This document shows positions 14,821 through 21,079 of a DNA stretch of 21,379 nucleotides, in pieces. Position numbers and translations under genes: made by a program. The first letter of the stretch is position 1; each line of letters begins with the position of its first letter. The DNA is from an uncultured Brachyspira sp. (GTDB lineage: Bacteria; Cyanobacteriota; Vampirovibrionia; Gastranaerophilales; Gastranaerophilaceae): positions 1 through 21,379 of the forward strand of contig ONYB01000006.1 in NCBI GenBank assembly GCA_900321895.1, read 5' to 3'. The notes beneath the pieces are model-generated. The model had not been told where the DNA came from. It searched no databases and was given only the letters and a program-made list of their open reading frames with translations.

Positions 14821-15083
14821 AAGCCGTGTTCCACGGGGAATTGCAATCCCTTGACCCGAAGTTTAGGCGGGGTGCAGAGCCTGTTGTGAGGGTTTTGCGA
14901 GGGATATTGATAATTGCATTATCGTTGACGTTTAACGTTATGGTGGCGTAAGCTGTCGAACCGTGTCAGGATGGAAACATAGCAGCACTAAGACAATACT
15001 TGCGGGTGTCATAGTTTTAAAAAGAGGTCGTGCAGTTAAAGATATTGTTCTCAAAATTCGATAGACAGTGACACGGTTTTTTA
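14821..15083 (+). ncRNA. ffs: Signal recognition particle RNA, large bacterial type (with Alu domain)
   Basis: The RNA component of SRP guides ribosomes making membrane proteins to FtsY. The domain IV tip is clear at 14967-14985: CAGG, stem ATG, tetraloop GAAA, stem CAT, then AGCAG, the symmetric loop bound by Ffh. It is followed by CACTAAGACA and GCGGGTGTCATAG as in other bacterial SRP RNAs. The molecule is the large form. GCCGTGT near the 5' end (14823-14829) pairs with ACACGGT at 15071-15077. Alu-domain hairpins follow at the 5' side (GGGGAATTGCAATCCC; ACCCG/CGGGGT), and the 3' side has TTCGATAGACAG, like the ATCGACAGAAGG segment of Bacillus scRNA. A T-run after 15076 ends it. An unusual point is GAAA in place of the common GGAA tetraloop. 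Confidence 0.9.
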
Positions 15084-15166
15084 TTTTTTGTTTTTTCACC
15101 CCAAACCTCCATGACCTTTATTGCTAAACAAGCATGCCGGCACTCGCATAAGCCATGTCAAAGCAT

Positions 15167-15191
15167 AAAAAAAACGGAGTCTTTCGACTCC
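15167..15191 (-). terminator. Orphan intrinsic terminator on the minus strand
   Basis: Minus-strand reading: GGAGTC, loop GAAA, GACTCC, then G and eight T. No minus-strand gene ends here; the nearest one upstream on that strand has its own terminator at 15988-16017. Confidence 0.75.
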
Positions 15192-15264
15192 TTGTTGGAA
15201 TTAAGAATAGCTGGAAGTATGAAAAAGATTAATCATATTAAACGTAATTAGTGTATTTTTTACA

Positions 15265-15282
15265 ATTACCCGATCGGGTAAT
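15265..15282. promoter_or_regulatory. 18-bp perfect palindrome, probable operator
   Basis: ATTACCCGATCGGGTAAT is a perfect palindrome without a loop, typical of a dimeric repressor site. Outer arms GTGTAT (15251-15256) and ATACAC (15283-15288) are also inverted but not symmetric about the same centre. No gene is evident in 15084-15450, so the controlled transcript is unknown; a minus-strand small RNA ending at 15167 is one possibility. Confidence 0.6.
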
Positions 15283-15321
15283 ATACACGGATAAGAAAAA
15301 ATAGTAGTATTTATTTATGAG

Positions 15322-15349
15322 AAATAAAAAATTCTCCCGACAAGGAGAA
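15322..15349 (-). terminator. Second orphan minus-strand terminator
   Basis: On the minus strand TTCTCC (15349-15344), loop TTGTCG, GGAGAA (15337-15332), then six T. It lies inside a 64-codon open frame (15311-15505, TTG start), which argues against that frame being a gene. Confidence 0.55.
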
Positions 15350-15452
15350 CCAAATCTCTGTATTGTAGGAATAAGTGCATTTTTGACACTTTATGCCAAA
15401 ACTATTGATATTATTGAGTTCTGTCTTTCTTAACAAAACGTTATCATAGGGG

Positions 15453-15481
15453 TTGACAAAAATATTTTTATAGTTTATAGT
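15453..15481 (+). promoter_or_regulatory. Strong promoter for the 95-aa protein
   Basis: TTGACA (perfect -35, 15453-15458), 17 bp, TATAGT (15476-15481). Expected +1 is near 15488, leaving a leader of about 64 bases. Confidence 0.85.
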
Positions 15482-15483
15482 GA

Positions 15484-15514
15484 AAGTGTTAAATGAAGTG
15501 TTCAAAAAACACTT
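15484..15514 (+). promoter_or_regulatory. Three heptamer half-sites at 12-bp spacing in the early leader
   Basis: AAGTGTT at 15484-15490 and 15496-15502, and its inverse AACACTT at 15508-15514, start exactly 12 bp apart. The last two form a 7-bp stem with loop CAAAA. They cover the transcription start region, so they could be a repressor site or a leader hairpin. Confidence 0.5.
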
Positions 15515-15551
15515 AATAAGAAAAGAACCTAACGAGAAGGAGGGTCACAAA

Positions 15552-15839
15552 ATGTTAACAATCAATCCGATAAATTTTAATACAAATAAAAAATATATAT
15601 CATTTGCTGACGGCAACTTGAACAACATGACATCAAACGTCGGAATTCTTTCACTTCAAGCTCCTGACGCAAAAAGAGAATTTGCAGGCTATATGAACAT
15701 TACCAGAAATGCAGATATGGTAAAATCAAACCCTGTAAAAGCTATCGCTTATAAATTTGTCAAGGCTTATAATGAAGCTGTCAGATATGGCAACAAAAAT
15801 ACAGAAACAACCCCTAAACAAATCTCTTTCATTGGCTAA
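15552..15839 (+). CDS. Small unknown protein with FxxG-like terminal motifs (95 aa)
   Basis: This is a 95-aa soluble-looking protein. The N-terminus INPINFNTNKKYISFADG and the C-terminus KQISFIG share an ISF-x(1-2)-G pattern. The middle (AKREFAGYMNITRNADMVKS then NPVKAIAYKFVKAYNEAVRYG) is helical. AAGGAGGGT about 7 bases before the ATG sets the start; the in-frame ATG-less extension upstream is leader. A perfect -35 promoter and an intrinsic terminator flank it, so it is a well-expressed single-gene unit. I do not recognise its family; similar openings occur in the 167-aa protein at 379 and the 81-aa protein at 16274. Confidence 0.8.
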   Translation: MLTINPINFNTNKKYISFADGNLNNMTSNVGILSLQAPDAKREFAGYMNITRNADMVKSNPVKAIAYKFVKAYNEAVRYGNKNTETTPKQISFIG

Positions 15840-15940
15840 GCCAAAGATTGAGTAATGACATGACTTTAAAATATACATTTATCCTAAATTAAAATACAAA
15901 TTACCCCAAAAATGCTAAGCATTAAATACGTTTAATATAA

Positions 15941-15968
15941 GTCGAGTTCAACAAGAACTCGGCTTTTT
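15941..15968 (+). terminator. Intrinsic terminator after the 95-aa gene
   Basis: GTCGAGTTC, loop AACAA, GAACTCGGC and six T. The nine-base stem contains one G-T pair. Confidence 0.85.
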
Positions 15969-15987
15969 TATATCTTTATATTTTCCG

Positions 15988-16017
15988 AAAAAGGGCATAA
16001 TACGCCACGGCATGCCC
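15988..16017 (-). terminator. Probable terminator of the 81-aa minus-strand gene
   Basis: On the minus strand GGGCAT (16017-16012) pairs with ATGCCC (15998-15993), followed by five T. The loop is 13 bases, with a short inner pairing. Confidence 0.55.
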
Positions 16018-16028
16018 GAGCCTCAACT

Positions 16029-16274
16029 CTACGCAACTGCACAGAACAATTTAGCGTGAGTTTTGCCAAACGGCATTTTTAGTCTGGAAAGAGTTACCAC
16101 AACCGCAATTACACCCGTTGCAACCAGCAATCTTTTGAATGCGTTTGCGGAAAGTATTCCTTTATGATGATGATTTTCCGACGGCAGGTACGCAAATTCA
16201 CTCACCTTACTTTCTCGTGAAACCTTTGGCAAGCTTGATGCCCCCGTGCCAAATAAAACACTATTGACCTTCAT
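16029..16274 (-). CDS. Small single-pass membrane protein, unknown (81 aa)
   Basis: From the ATG at 16274 the product is 81 aa: MKVNSVLFGTGASSLPK, a polar stretch with HHHK, then one membrane segment (about RLLVATGVIAVVVTL) and a basic end. The frame is open back to 16358, but the region before 16274 holds a full promoter whose -10 ends 6 bases before this ATG, so the longer start is unlikely. No Shine-Dalgarno sequence is present; the mRNA would be leaderless. The family is unknown. Confidence 0.6.
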   Translation of the reverse strand: MKVNSVLFGTGASSLPKVSRESKVSEFAYLPSENHHHKGILSANAFKRLLVATGVIAVVVTLSRLKMPFGKTHAKLFCAVA

Positions 16275-16280
16275 ACCCGC

Positions 16281-16309
16281 ATTGTAACGCAGAATTAATT
16301 TTTTGTTAA
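16281..16309 (-). promoter_or_regulatory. Promoter giving a leaderless mRNA for the 81-aa gene
   Basis: On the minus strand: TTAACA (16309-16304), 17 bp, TACAAT (16286-16281), six bases (GCGGGT), then ATG. Confidence 0.6.
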
Positions 16310-16407
16310 CCTCTTTGTAAAGAAATGTTTCGTAAACAGGATTAAGTCCGTCGTGCAATGTTTTTGCCTACACTTAGGCTTAATATTTTTCTGTAAAGGA
16401 GAAATTT

Positions 16408-16806
16408 ATGACAGAACGTTTAGAACTGTACAAATGCGAGGTTTGCGGAAACACTGTTCAAGTAATATTGGAAGGCTTTGGACAGCTGACCTGTTGCGGA
16501 CAACCAATGCTTAAAATGCTACCTAAAACAAACGACGAAAATTTTGCGGAAAAGCATGTGCCTGTTTTTAATGAAAGAGAAGCAGGGCTTGAGATAAAAG
16601 TCGGCTCAATTCCGCACCCGATGGAAAACGAGCACTACATAATGTTTATGGAGGCAATAAGCAAGGACAAAAACCGCATGCTTTTGCAATATCTGTACCC
16701 GAACGACGAACCTAAAACCGTCATTCGAGATATTCAAGAGGTCGAAAACGCACTCGAATTTTGCAACATACACGGTTTATGGGAGGGTAAAAATGATAAA
16801 CACTAA
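16408..16806 (+). CDS. dfx: Desulfoferrodoxin (superoxide reductase, two-centre class)
   Basis: Superoxide reductase reduces superoxide to hydrogen peroxide without making oxygen, a defence typical of anaerobes. The 132-aa product has both iron centres. Centre I is a rubredoxin-like site C10, C13, C29, C30 (YKCEVCG then LTCCGQPM). Centre II uses E48 and H50 (EKHVPVF), H70 (GSIPHPM), H76 (EHYI), C119 and H122 (CNIHGLW). The catalytic set is complete. AAGGAG precedes the ATG. It overlaps the ferritin gene by 14 bases, so reduced superoxide products and released iron are handled by one operon. A short inverted repeat GCCTA-CACT-TAGGC lies just upstream of a TAATAT -10-like box near 16381. Confidence 0.95.
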   Translation: MTERLELYKCEVCGNTVQVILEGFGQLTCCGQPMLKMLPKTNDENFAEKHVPVFNEREAGLEIKVGSIPHPMENEHYIMFMEAISKDKNRMLLQYLYPNDEPKTVIRDIQEVENALEFCNIHGLWEGKNDKH

Positions 16807-17302
16807 AGTAGAGGAAATCTTGAATGAACAAATTAATAAAGAATTCTATTCCGCTTATCTATATCTTGCTATGTCTGCTCATTTTGACGAAATTGGTCTT
16901 AGAGGATTTTGTCATTGGACAAAGGTTCAAGCTCGGGAAGAAGTAGACCACGGCATGATAATTTTTGACTATCTGATTGCAAGAAACGGCAACATCAACC
17001 TAAAACAAATCGAAGCACCGCAAGCTGATTTTCAAGACCCGTTACAAATTTTTGAAAAAATTTACGAGCATGAAAAAAGTGTCACTTCAAGCATTGAATG
17101 CGTTGCCTATATGAGCGAGGACGAATGCGACATGGCAACCCGAAACTTCATCGACTGGTACATCGCAGAACAAGTCGAAGAAGAGGCAACAGTTTTTGAG
17201 ATAATCAAAAAATTGCAAATGTTCGGCTCTGACAAAACCATTCTCTACCACTTGGACAAAGAGCTTGCACAGCGGGAATACAAACAGCACAAATATGCTT
17301 AA
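16793..17302 (+). CDS. ftn: Non-haem ferritin
   Basis: Ferritin oxidises Fe(II) and stores it as mineral inside a 24-subunit shell. The 169-aa product is of normal length and carries the diiron ferroxidase ligands E17, E50, H53, E94, Q127 and E130 (EFYSAYLYLAM, REEVDHGMI, EHEKSVT, EQVEEEAT). GGGAGGG lies a few bases before the ATG, inside the end of the superoxide reductase gene; the two overlap by 14 bases. An intrinsic terminator follows directly. Confidence 0.96.
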   Translation: MINTKVEEILNEQINKEFYSAYLYLAMSAHFDEIGLRGFCHWTKVQAREEVDHGMIIFDYLIARNGNINLKQIEAPQADFQDPLQIFEKIYEHEKSVTSSIECVAYMSEDECDMATRNFIDWYIAEQVEEEATVFEIIKKLQMFGSDKTILYHLDKELAQREYKQHKYA

Positions 17303-17310
17303 TATTACTA

Positions 17311-17340
17311 ACCTCCGATACTATCAATATCGGAGGTTTT
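17311..17340 (+). terminator. Intrinsic terminator after ferritin
   Basis: A perfect 10-bp stem (ACCTCCGATA / TATCGGAGGT) around CTATCAA, followed by TTT and an AT-rich stretch. Confidence 0.88.
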
Positions 17341-17350
17341 AAATTTAACA

Positions 17351-17379
17351 TTGAAATTCCGGCGACATTTAACTATCAT
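17351..17379 (+). promoter_or_regulatory. Promoter giving a leaderless mRNA for the cysteine-cluster gene
   Basis: TTGAAA (17351-17356), 17 bp, TATCAT (17374-17379), six bases (AATAAT), then the ATG at 17386. Confidence 0.65.
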
Positions 17380-17385
17380 AATAAT

Positions 17386-17808
17386 ATGGAGGAAATTTTA
17401 CTCAAAATCCGCAAATTTATACTTTCCAAAATCTTGGGGAAAAAATACTACAGGACGGGCAAATGCAACGCCTGCGGGAAATGTTGCACAAAAATTTACG
17501 TAAAGCACTACAAACACGTAATCCAAGACGAGGAAGAATTCAAAAAACTTCAATTTCTGCACCGCTTTTACACATACCTAAAGGTCATAGACAAAGATGA
17601 AACTGGGCTTGTCTTTGAATGCACAAACCTTGACCCCGTGACGCACAAATGCAAAATTCACAAACACCGCCCCGGAATTTGCCGACGCTACCCGCAAGAA
17701 GAACTTTTTTCAATGGGCGGAGCACTTTCAGACGACTGTGGTTACAAAATGCTCCCAATCGTGAGCTTCTCCGAAGTTATGGAGAAGGTGAAACGAAGTG
17801 AGAAGTGA
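17386..17808 (+). CDS. YkgJ-type cysteine-cluster protein
   Basis: This 140-aa protein has the CxxCxxCC cluster C27, C30, C33, C34 (CNACGKCC) typical of the YkgJ/UPF0153 family. A second set of cysteines C79, C89, C99 and C118 (FECTNLDPVTHKCKIHKHRP then GICRRYP and DDCGY) completes the likely metal or iron-sulfur site. The biochemical role of the family is not settled. It is transcribed separately from ferritin, from a promoter whose -10 lies 6 bases before the ATG, without a ribosome site. The last codons (KVKRSEK) are encoded in GGTGAAACGAAGTGAGAAGT-like DNA at the edge of repeat copy 3, so the C-terminus may have been reshaped by the repeat. Confidence 0.88.
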   Translation: MEEILLKIRKFILSKILGKKYYRTGKCNACGKCCTKIYVKHYKHVIQDEEEFKKLQFLHRFYTYLKVIDKDETGLVFECTNLDPVTHKCKIHKHRPGICRRYPQEELFSMGGALSDDCGYKMLPIVSFSEVMEKVKRSEK

Positions 17809-17912
17809 GAAGCGAAAGGTGAAAAGTCCTTTACATTCGCTACGCTCAAAAGTAGCACTGGTGCAACGCACACGTTCTGAACTTATTCACTTATTAACCC
17901 TATTCACTTCAC
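17787..17912. repeat. Dispersed intergenic repeat, copy 3 (diverged)
   Basis: The right arm (GAACTTATTCACTTATTAAC, then CCTATTCACTT) matches the octamer arms of copies 1 and 2. The inner TTCGCTACGCTCAAAAG matches copy 1. The left arm is diverged (GGTGAAAC, GAAGTGAG, AAGTGAGA, AGCGAAAG). The element starts inside the last codons of the cysteine-cluster gene. Beyond it, AACGC-AAA-GCGTT forms another small palindrome near 17915-17927. Confidence 0.65.
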
Positions 17913-17948
17913 AAACGCAAAGCGTTCACGCAACTAAATATTCCCCAT

Positions 17949-17977
17949 TTGTCTAATGGAAAGCTGTGCAATATAGT
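17949..17977 (+). promoter_or_regulatory. Promoter of the small secreted protein
   Basis: TTGTCT (17949-17954), 17 bp, TATAGT (17972-17977). Expected +1 is near 17984; a second TATAAT lies at 17986-17991. Confidence 0.55.
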
Positions 17978-18016
17978 TTATCATCTATAATGCCATAACC
18001 AAGAAAGGCGGATAGT

Positions 18017-18331
18017 ATGAAAAAGATTTTATTTATAATTTTATTTGCAAACTTTATTTTACCGACTTTTGCATCTTGCAGTCTTGACGGCTCAAGTTGC
18101 TCAACACTTTCGACACCAAGTTTACAAGAACGATATACTCCTAACAATCTCAACAATTTACAAAAACCAGATGCATTTTCGCCATCATATTTTAAACCTT
18201 ATCAAGATATGCTCATTAATACCGAAACCAATGCCCCTACCGGAGCCGCTTCAAACCAAAATTACAATTCAAATTGCCAATTCGGAGTTTGTTTACCCGA
18301 AAATCAAGAAGGCACAATGCCTAAATTTTAA
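18017..18331 (+). CDS. Small secreted protein, unknown (104 aa)
   Basis: An N-terminal signal peptide (MKKILFIILFANFILPTFA) is followed by a Cys-containing segment SCSLDGSSCSTLSTPSLQER, a Pro/Asn-rich polar region and a second pair of cysteines (NCQFGVC). The four cysteines suggest two disulfides in the periplasm. FASC is only a poor lipobox, so lipidation at the first Cys is possible but unsure. AAAGGCGG before the ATG gives a ribosome site. The overlapping 150-codon frame at 18045 has no such support. Its stop is two bases from that of the convergent permease. Confidence 0.75.
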   Translation: MKKILFIILFANFILPTFASCSLDGSSCSTLSTPSLQERYTPNNLNNLQKPDAFSPSYFKPYQDMLINTETNAPTGAASNQNYNSNCQFGVCLPENQEGTMPKF

Positions 18332-18333
18332 AC

Positions 18334-19470
18334 CTAGTCTATTGTGTAAACCTTTTTGTAATAAAGGATTACGCCAAGAAGCGTCAAGACAAGATTTGGC
18401 ATCCAAGCCGCAAAGAACGGAGGCAATGCTCCCGCTTCACCAAACGAAATTGACAAAGCTCGAATTAGATAATATGCAAAAATTATCAAAATACTAAACA
18501 AAAATCCCCTGTTGTAACGAACTCTCGGCGGTGTAATCGCAAGCGGAACCCCGATTAAAACAAGTGCTATTGTTGTCAACGGTAATGCAATTTTATCGTA
18601 AAGCTCAATTACGACCACATTTCGCTGATGTTCATCAACAGTGTTTAATTTGGTTGATATAAACTTTAAAAGTTCTGCAAAATTCATTTCTTTCGCAATA
18701 TTTTTATTCAATTCCTTCGACAAATCCAAACCAAACTTAACGGTCGAATCCTCAAACAACGTTGTATTTAAAACTTTACCTTCTTGTCCCACTGTGTAAA
18801 CAGCACCTTTCTGGAAATCCCATCCGGAAGGTGATGTTTTGCCTTCTTCAGCTTGCAAAACCTGAATTGTTCCTTCTTTTGAGGTATCAAGCACCGTTAT
18901 ATTGTGCAAAACCTTGTCCTCACAATATCCTACATAAAAAAGTCGTTTCAGCATGCCATCTTTATCAAGTTCTTTAAACACAAAATTTTGTTTACCGTTT
19001 GGAATATTTTTTTGACCCAAAGCCCAAAGTGCAAGGTCTTTTGACTGTTTTGCCATGACCGGCACAACACTTTCGTTAATAACAAAACTGAAAACAGACA
19101 TCAAAATTGCAAAAACAAAAATCGGTTTTGCAATACGATTGAGCCCGATTCCGCAAGCTCTCATAACAGTAATTTCGGATTTCAAACTCAATCCGTTCAA
19201 CGTCATTACCGTTGCAAGCAAAACCCCCATAGGAATAGTCATTACAATAACCTGTGGAAGGTTTAAAATAATCATCATCAAAGCGACTTTAAAAGGAATT
19301 CCAAAAAGCGATATCTGCTTAATCAAAGTGATAAAAGTATCGGACGCAAAAATGATTGACGAGAAAATACAAACCCCCATCAAAAACATCTCTATGACCT
19401 GCTTTAAGATATATTTATCCAGCAATGTAATACTTTTTATTTTCTGTGTGATTTTCTTCCTTACAGCCAT
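18334..19470 (-). CDS. LptF/LptG-family permease (YjgP/YjgQ)
   Basis: These inner-membrane proteins, with LptB, drive lipopolysaccharide from the inner membrane towards the outer membrane. The 378-aa product has the family layout: three membrane segments near the N-terminus (about 25-48, 60-88, 108-132), a soluble periplasmic beta-rich part (about 135-290), and three C-terminal segments (about 292-372). Family features include LLDKYILKQV, MGVLLATVMTLNGLSLKSEITVMRACG and PLTTIALVLIGVPLAITPPR. Only one member is in the window; the N-terminus does not let me decide between LptF and LptG. A promoter ends 6 bases before the ATG, with no ribosome site, so the mRNA is probably leaderless. Confidence 0.9.
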   Translation of the reverse strand: MAVRKKITQKIKSITLLDKYILKQVIEMFLMGVCIFSSIIFASDTFITLIKQISLFGIPFKVALMMIILNLPQVIVMTIPMGVLLATVMTLNGLSLKSEITVMRACGIGLNRIAKPIFVFAILMSVFSFVINESVVPVMAKQSKDLALWALGQKNIPNGKQNFVFKELDKDGMLKRLFYVGYCEDKVLHNITVLDTSKEGTIQVLQAEEGKTSPSGWDFQKGAVYTVGQEGKVLNTTLFEDSTVKFGLDLSKELNKNIAKEMNFAELLKFISTKLNTVDEHQRNVVVIELYDKIALPLTTIALVLIGVPLAITPPRVRYNRGFLFSILIIFAYYLIRALSISFGEAGALPPFFAAWMPNLVLTLLGVILYYKKVYTID

Positions 19471-19476
19471 GTCAAT

Positions 19477-19505
19477 ATTTTAGTTTAAACAAAAGTTTTA
19501 CGCAA
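19477..19505 (-). promoter_or_regulatory. Promoter giving a leaderless mRNA for the LptF/G gene
   Basis: On the minus strand: TTGCGT (19505-19500), 17 bp, TAAAAT (19482-19477), six bases (ATTGAC), then ATG. Confidence 0.65.
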
Positions 19506-19522
19506 ATTAATTTATAATTTTA

Positions 19523-21079
19523 CTAAACTTTTTCAACAACCTTTTGAACAGAGAATTTTGCTCTCTTTTTTTCTTCAAAACGTTTTGCAGCATATCCGTA
19601 GATTGCATAAATTACCACACCTATGAAGAGCCACAACGGAAAATATACCGATGAAGTTTTCAAAGATTTGAGCGAATAAATCATCAAGCCACCGCAAGTA
19701 ATTATACCCATAATCGGGAACCACGGACAGAACGGAACTTTAAAAGGTCTTTCTCTGTTCGGTTCAGTCTTTCTCAAAATCAAAACTGCAATACAAATTA
19801 TGATAAAAGAAGTAAACGTACCGAAGTTACAAAGTTCAGCCGAAATATTCAAATCCATAAATAAAGTACAAACAATTACGACGATACCTGAAATCCACGT
19901 CAAAACGTGCGGAGTTCTGTATTTTTTATGGATTAATCTTAACGATTTTGGTAAAAATCTATCTCTGCTCATAGCATAAAGAATTCTTGTCGTACCCAGT
20001 TGGTAAATAAGAATAACTGATGTCAAAGCACACAACGCACCTATTGAAATCAAACCTGCAAACCAATCTTTTCCGATAACTCTCATAGCATGAGCAATCG
20101 GAGCTTGCGTATCTATACTTCCGAGCGGAACATTACCGGTCAAAACAAGAGCCACACAAATATATAAAATCGTACAAATTACGAGAGTTCCCAAAATAGC
20201 AATCGGCAAATCTCTCTGCGGATTTTCAGTTTCTTCTGCTGTTGTAGAAATCGCATCAAAACCGATATAAGCAAAAAAGATTAAGAAAGCACCCATAAAT
20301 ACGCCCTCAAAACCGTTCGGTGCAAACGGTGCCCAGTTTTCAGGTTTTACATAAAACGAGCCGACGACAATAAACGAAATTATCATGAACATATTTACGC
20401 CAACCATAATACTCGCAAACCTTGTAGATTCTTTTACTCCCTTAATCAAAAGGATTGTCAAAAGTAAAACTATCACCATAGCCGGAAGATTCAGAGCAAC
20501 CGGAATTTTATCAAACAAATACGGCATTTGGCTGTGCGGGTCAAGCCCGAATTTGTCACAATACGCAAACATAAATCTGTAATCGTTTCTAAGCCACATC
20601 GGAAAGTTTACGATAAAAGCAGGCAAAACAGCCTTAAAACCTTTCATAAACTGAACAAAATACCCAGTCCACGCACACGCAACCGTAATATTTCCGATAG
20701 CATATTCTAACATCAAAATCCAGCCGACCATCCAAGCCATAAATTCACCCATTGTTGCATAAGTATATGTATAAGCACTACCTGCAACCGGTATCATTGC
20801 AGCGATTTCACTGTAACAGAGTGCTGAGAAAACACACGCAACAGCCGCCAAAATCATTGAAATAATAATCGCAGGCCCAGCACCGAGGCTCTCAGGGCCG
20901 CCCTGAATTGCAGAACCGATAATTGTAAAAATACCTGTTCCTACAACCGCACCTATGCCCAATACTATCAAGTCAAAAACATTCAACGTTTTTTTCAGCT
21001 CGGATTTTTTTCCGGCTGCAATAAGTTCATCGGGGCTTCTTCTTGTCAGCATATTGCTGATAATATTTCTAATATCCAT
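19523..21079 (-). CDS. APC-superfamily amino-acid permease (cationic amino-acid transporter type)
   Basis: This 518-aa inner-membrane transporter has about twelve hydrophobic segments. TM1 carries the APC glycine motif LGIGAVVGTGIFTIIG (about 40-55), preceded by a cytoplasmic tail ending LKKTLNVFDL. YSEIAAMIPVAGSAYTYTYATMGE is the conserved TM2-TM3 region, and FFAYIGFDAISTTAEETENPQRDLPIAI marks TM6 and the following loop as in the CAT/YfnA group. The C-terminus LRKTEPNRERPFKVPFCPWFPIMG is also typical. The substrate is probably an amino acid or polyamine; which one cannot be read from the sequence. Its ATG directly abuts the stop of a paralogous gene (TAAATG), so the two are co-transcribed and translationally coupled. 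Confidence 0.92.
   Translation of the reverse strand: MDIRNIISNMLTRRSPDELIAAGKKSELKKTLNVFDLIVLGIGAVVGTGIFTIIGSAIQGGPESLGAGPAIIISMILAAVACVFSALCYSEIAAMIPVAGSAYTYTYATMGEFMAWMVGWILMLEYAIGNITVACAWTGYFVQFMKGFKAVLPAFIVNFPMWLRNDYRFMFAYCDKFGLDPHSQMPYLFDKIPVALNLPAMVIVLLLTILLIKGVKESTRFASIMVGVNMFMIISFIVVGSFYVKPENWAPFAPNGFEGVFMGAFLIFFAYIGFDAISTTAEETENPQRDLPIAILGTLVICTILYICVALVLTGNVPLGSIDTQAPIAHAMRVIGKDWFAGLISIGALCALTSVILIYQLGTTRILYAMSRDRFLPKSLRLIHKKYRTPHVLTWISGIVVIVCTLFMDLNISAELCNFGTFTSFIIICIAVLILRKTEPNRERPFKVPFCPWFPIMGIITCGGLMIYSLKSLKTSSVYFPLWLFIGVVIYAIYGYAAKRFEEKKRAKFSVQKVVEKV

Noticed and set aside
14673..14951. 92-codon plus-strand open frame between repeat copy 2 and the SRP RNA
   Set aside because: It runs through the repeat, the SRP RNA promoter and the Alu part of the SRP RNA, has no ribosome site and shows no protein-like pattern.
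15220..15252. Ten-codon leader-peptide-like frame (MKKINHIKRN) with GGAAG before it
   Set aside because: It is too short to support, and no attenuator-like hairpin or regulated gene follows on that strand.
15311..15505. 64-codon minus-strand open frame
   Set aside because: It begins with TTG without a ribosome site, overlaps the strong plus-strand promoter at 15453 and contains an intrinsic terminator before its stop.
18045..18497. 150-codon plus-strand frame overlapping the secreted protein and the LptF/G gene
   Set aside because: The MKK signal-peptide frame at 18017 has a ribosome site, and the 3' half of this frame lies opposite conserved permease sequence.
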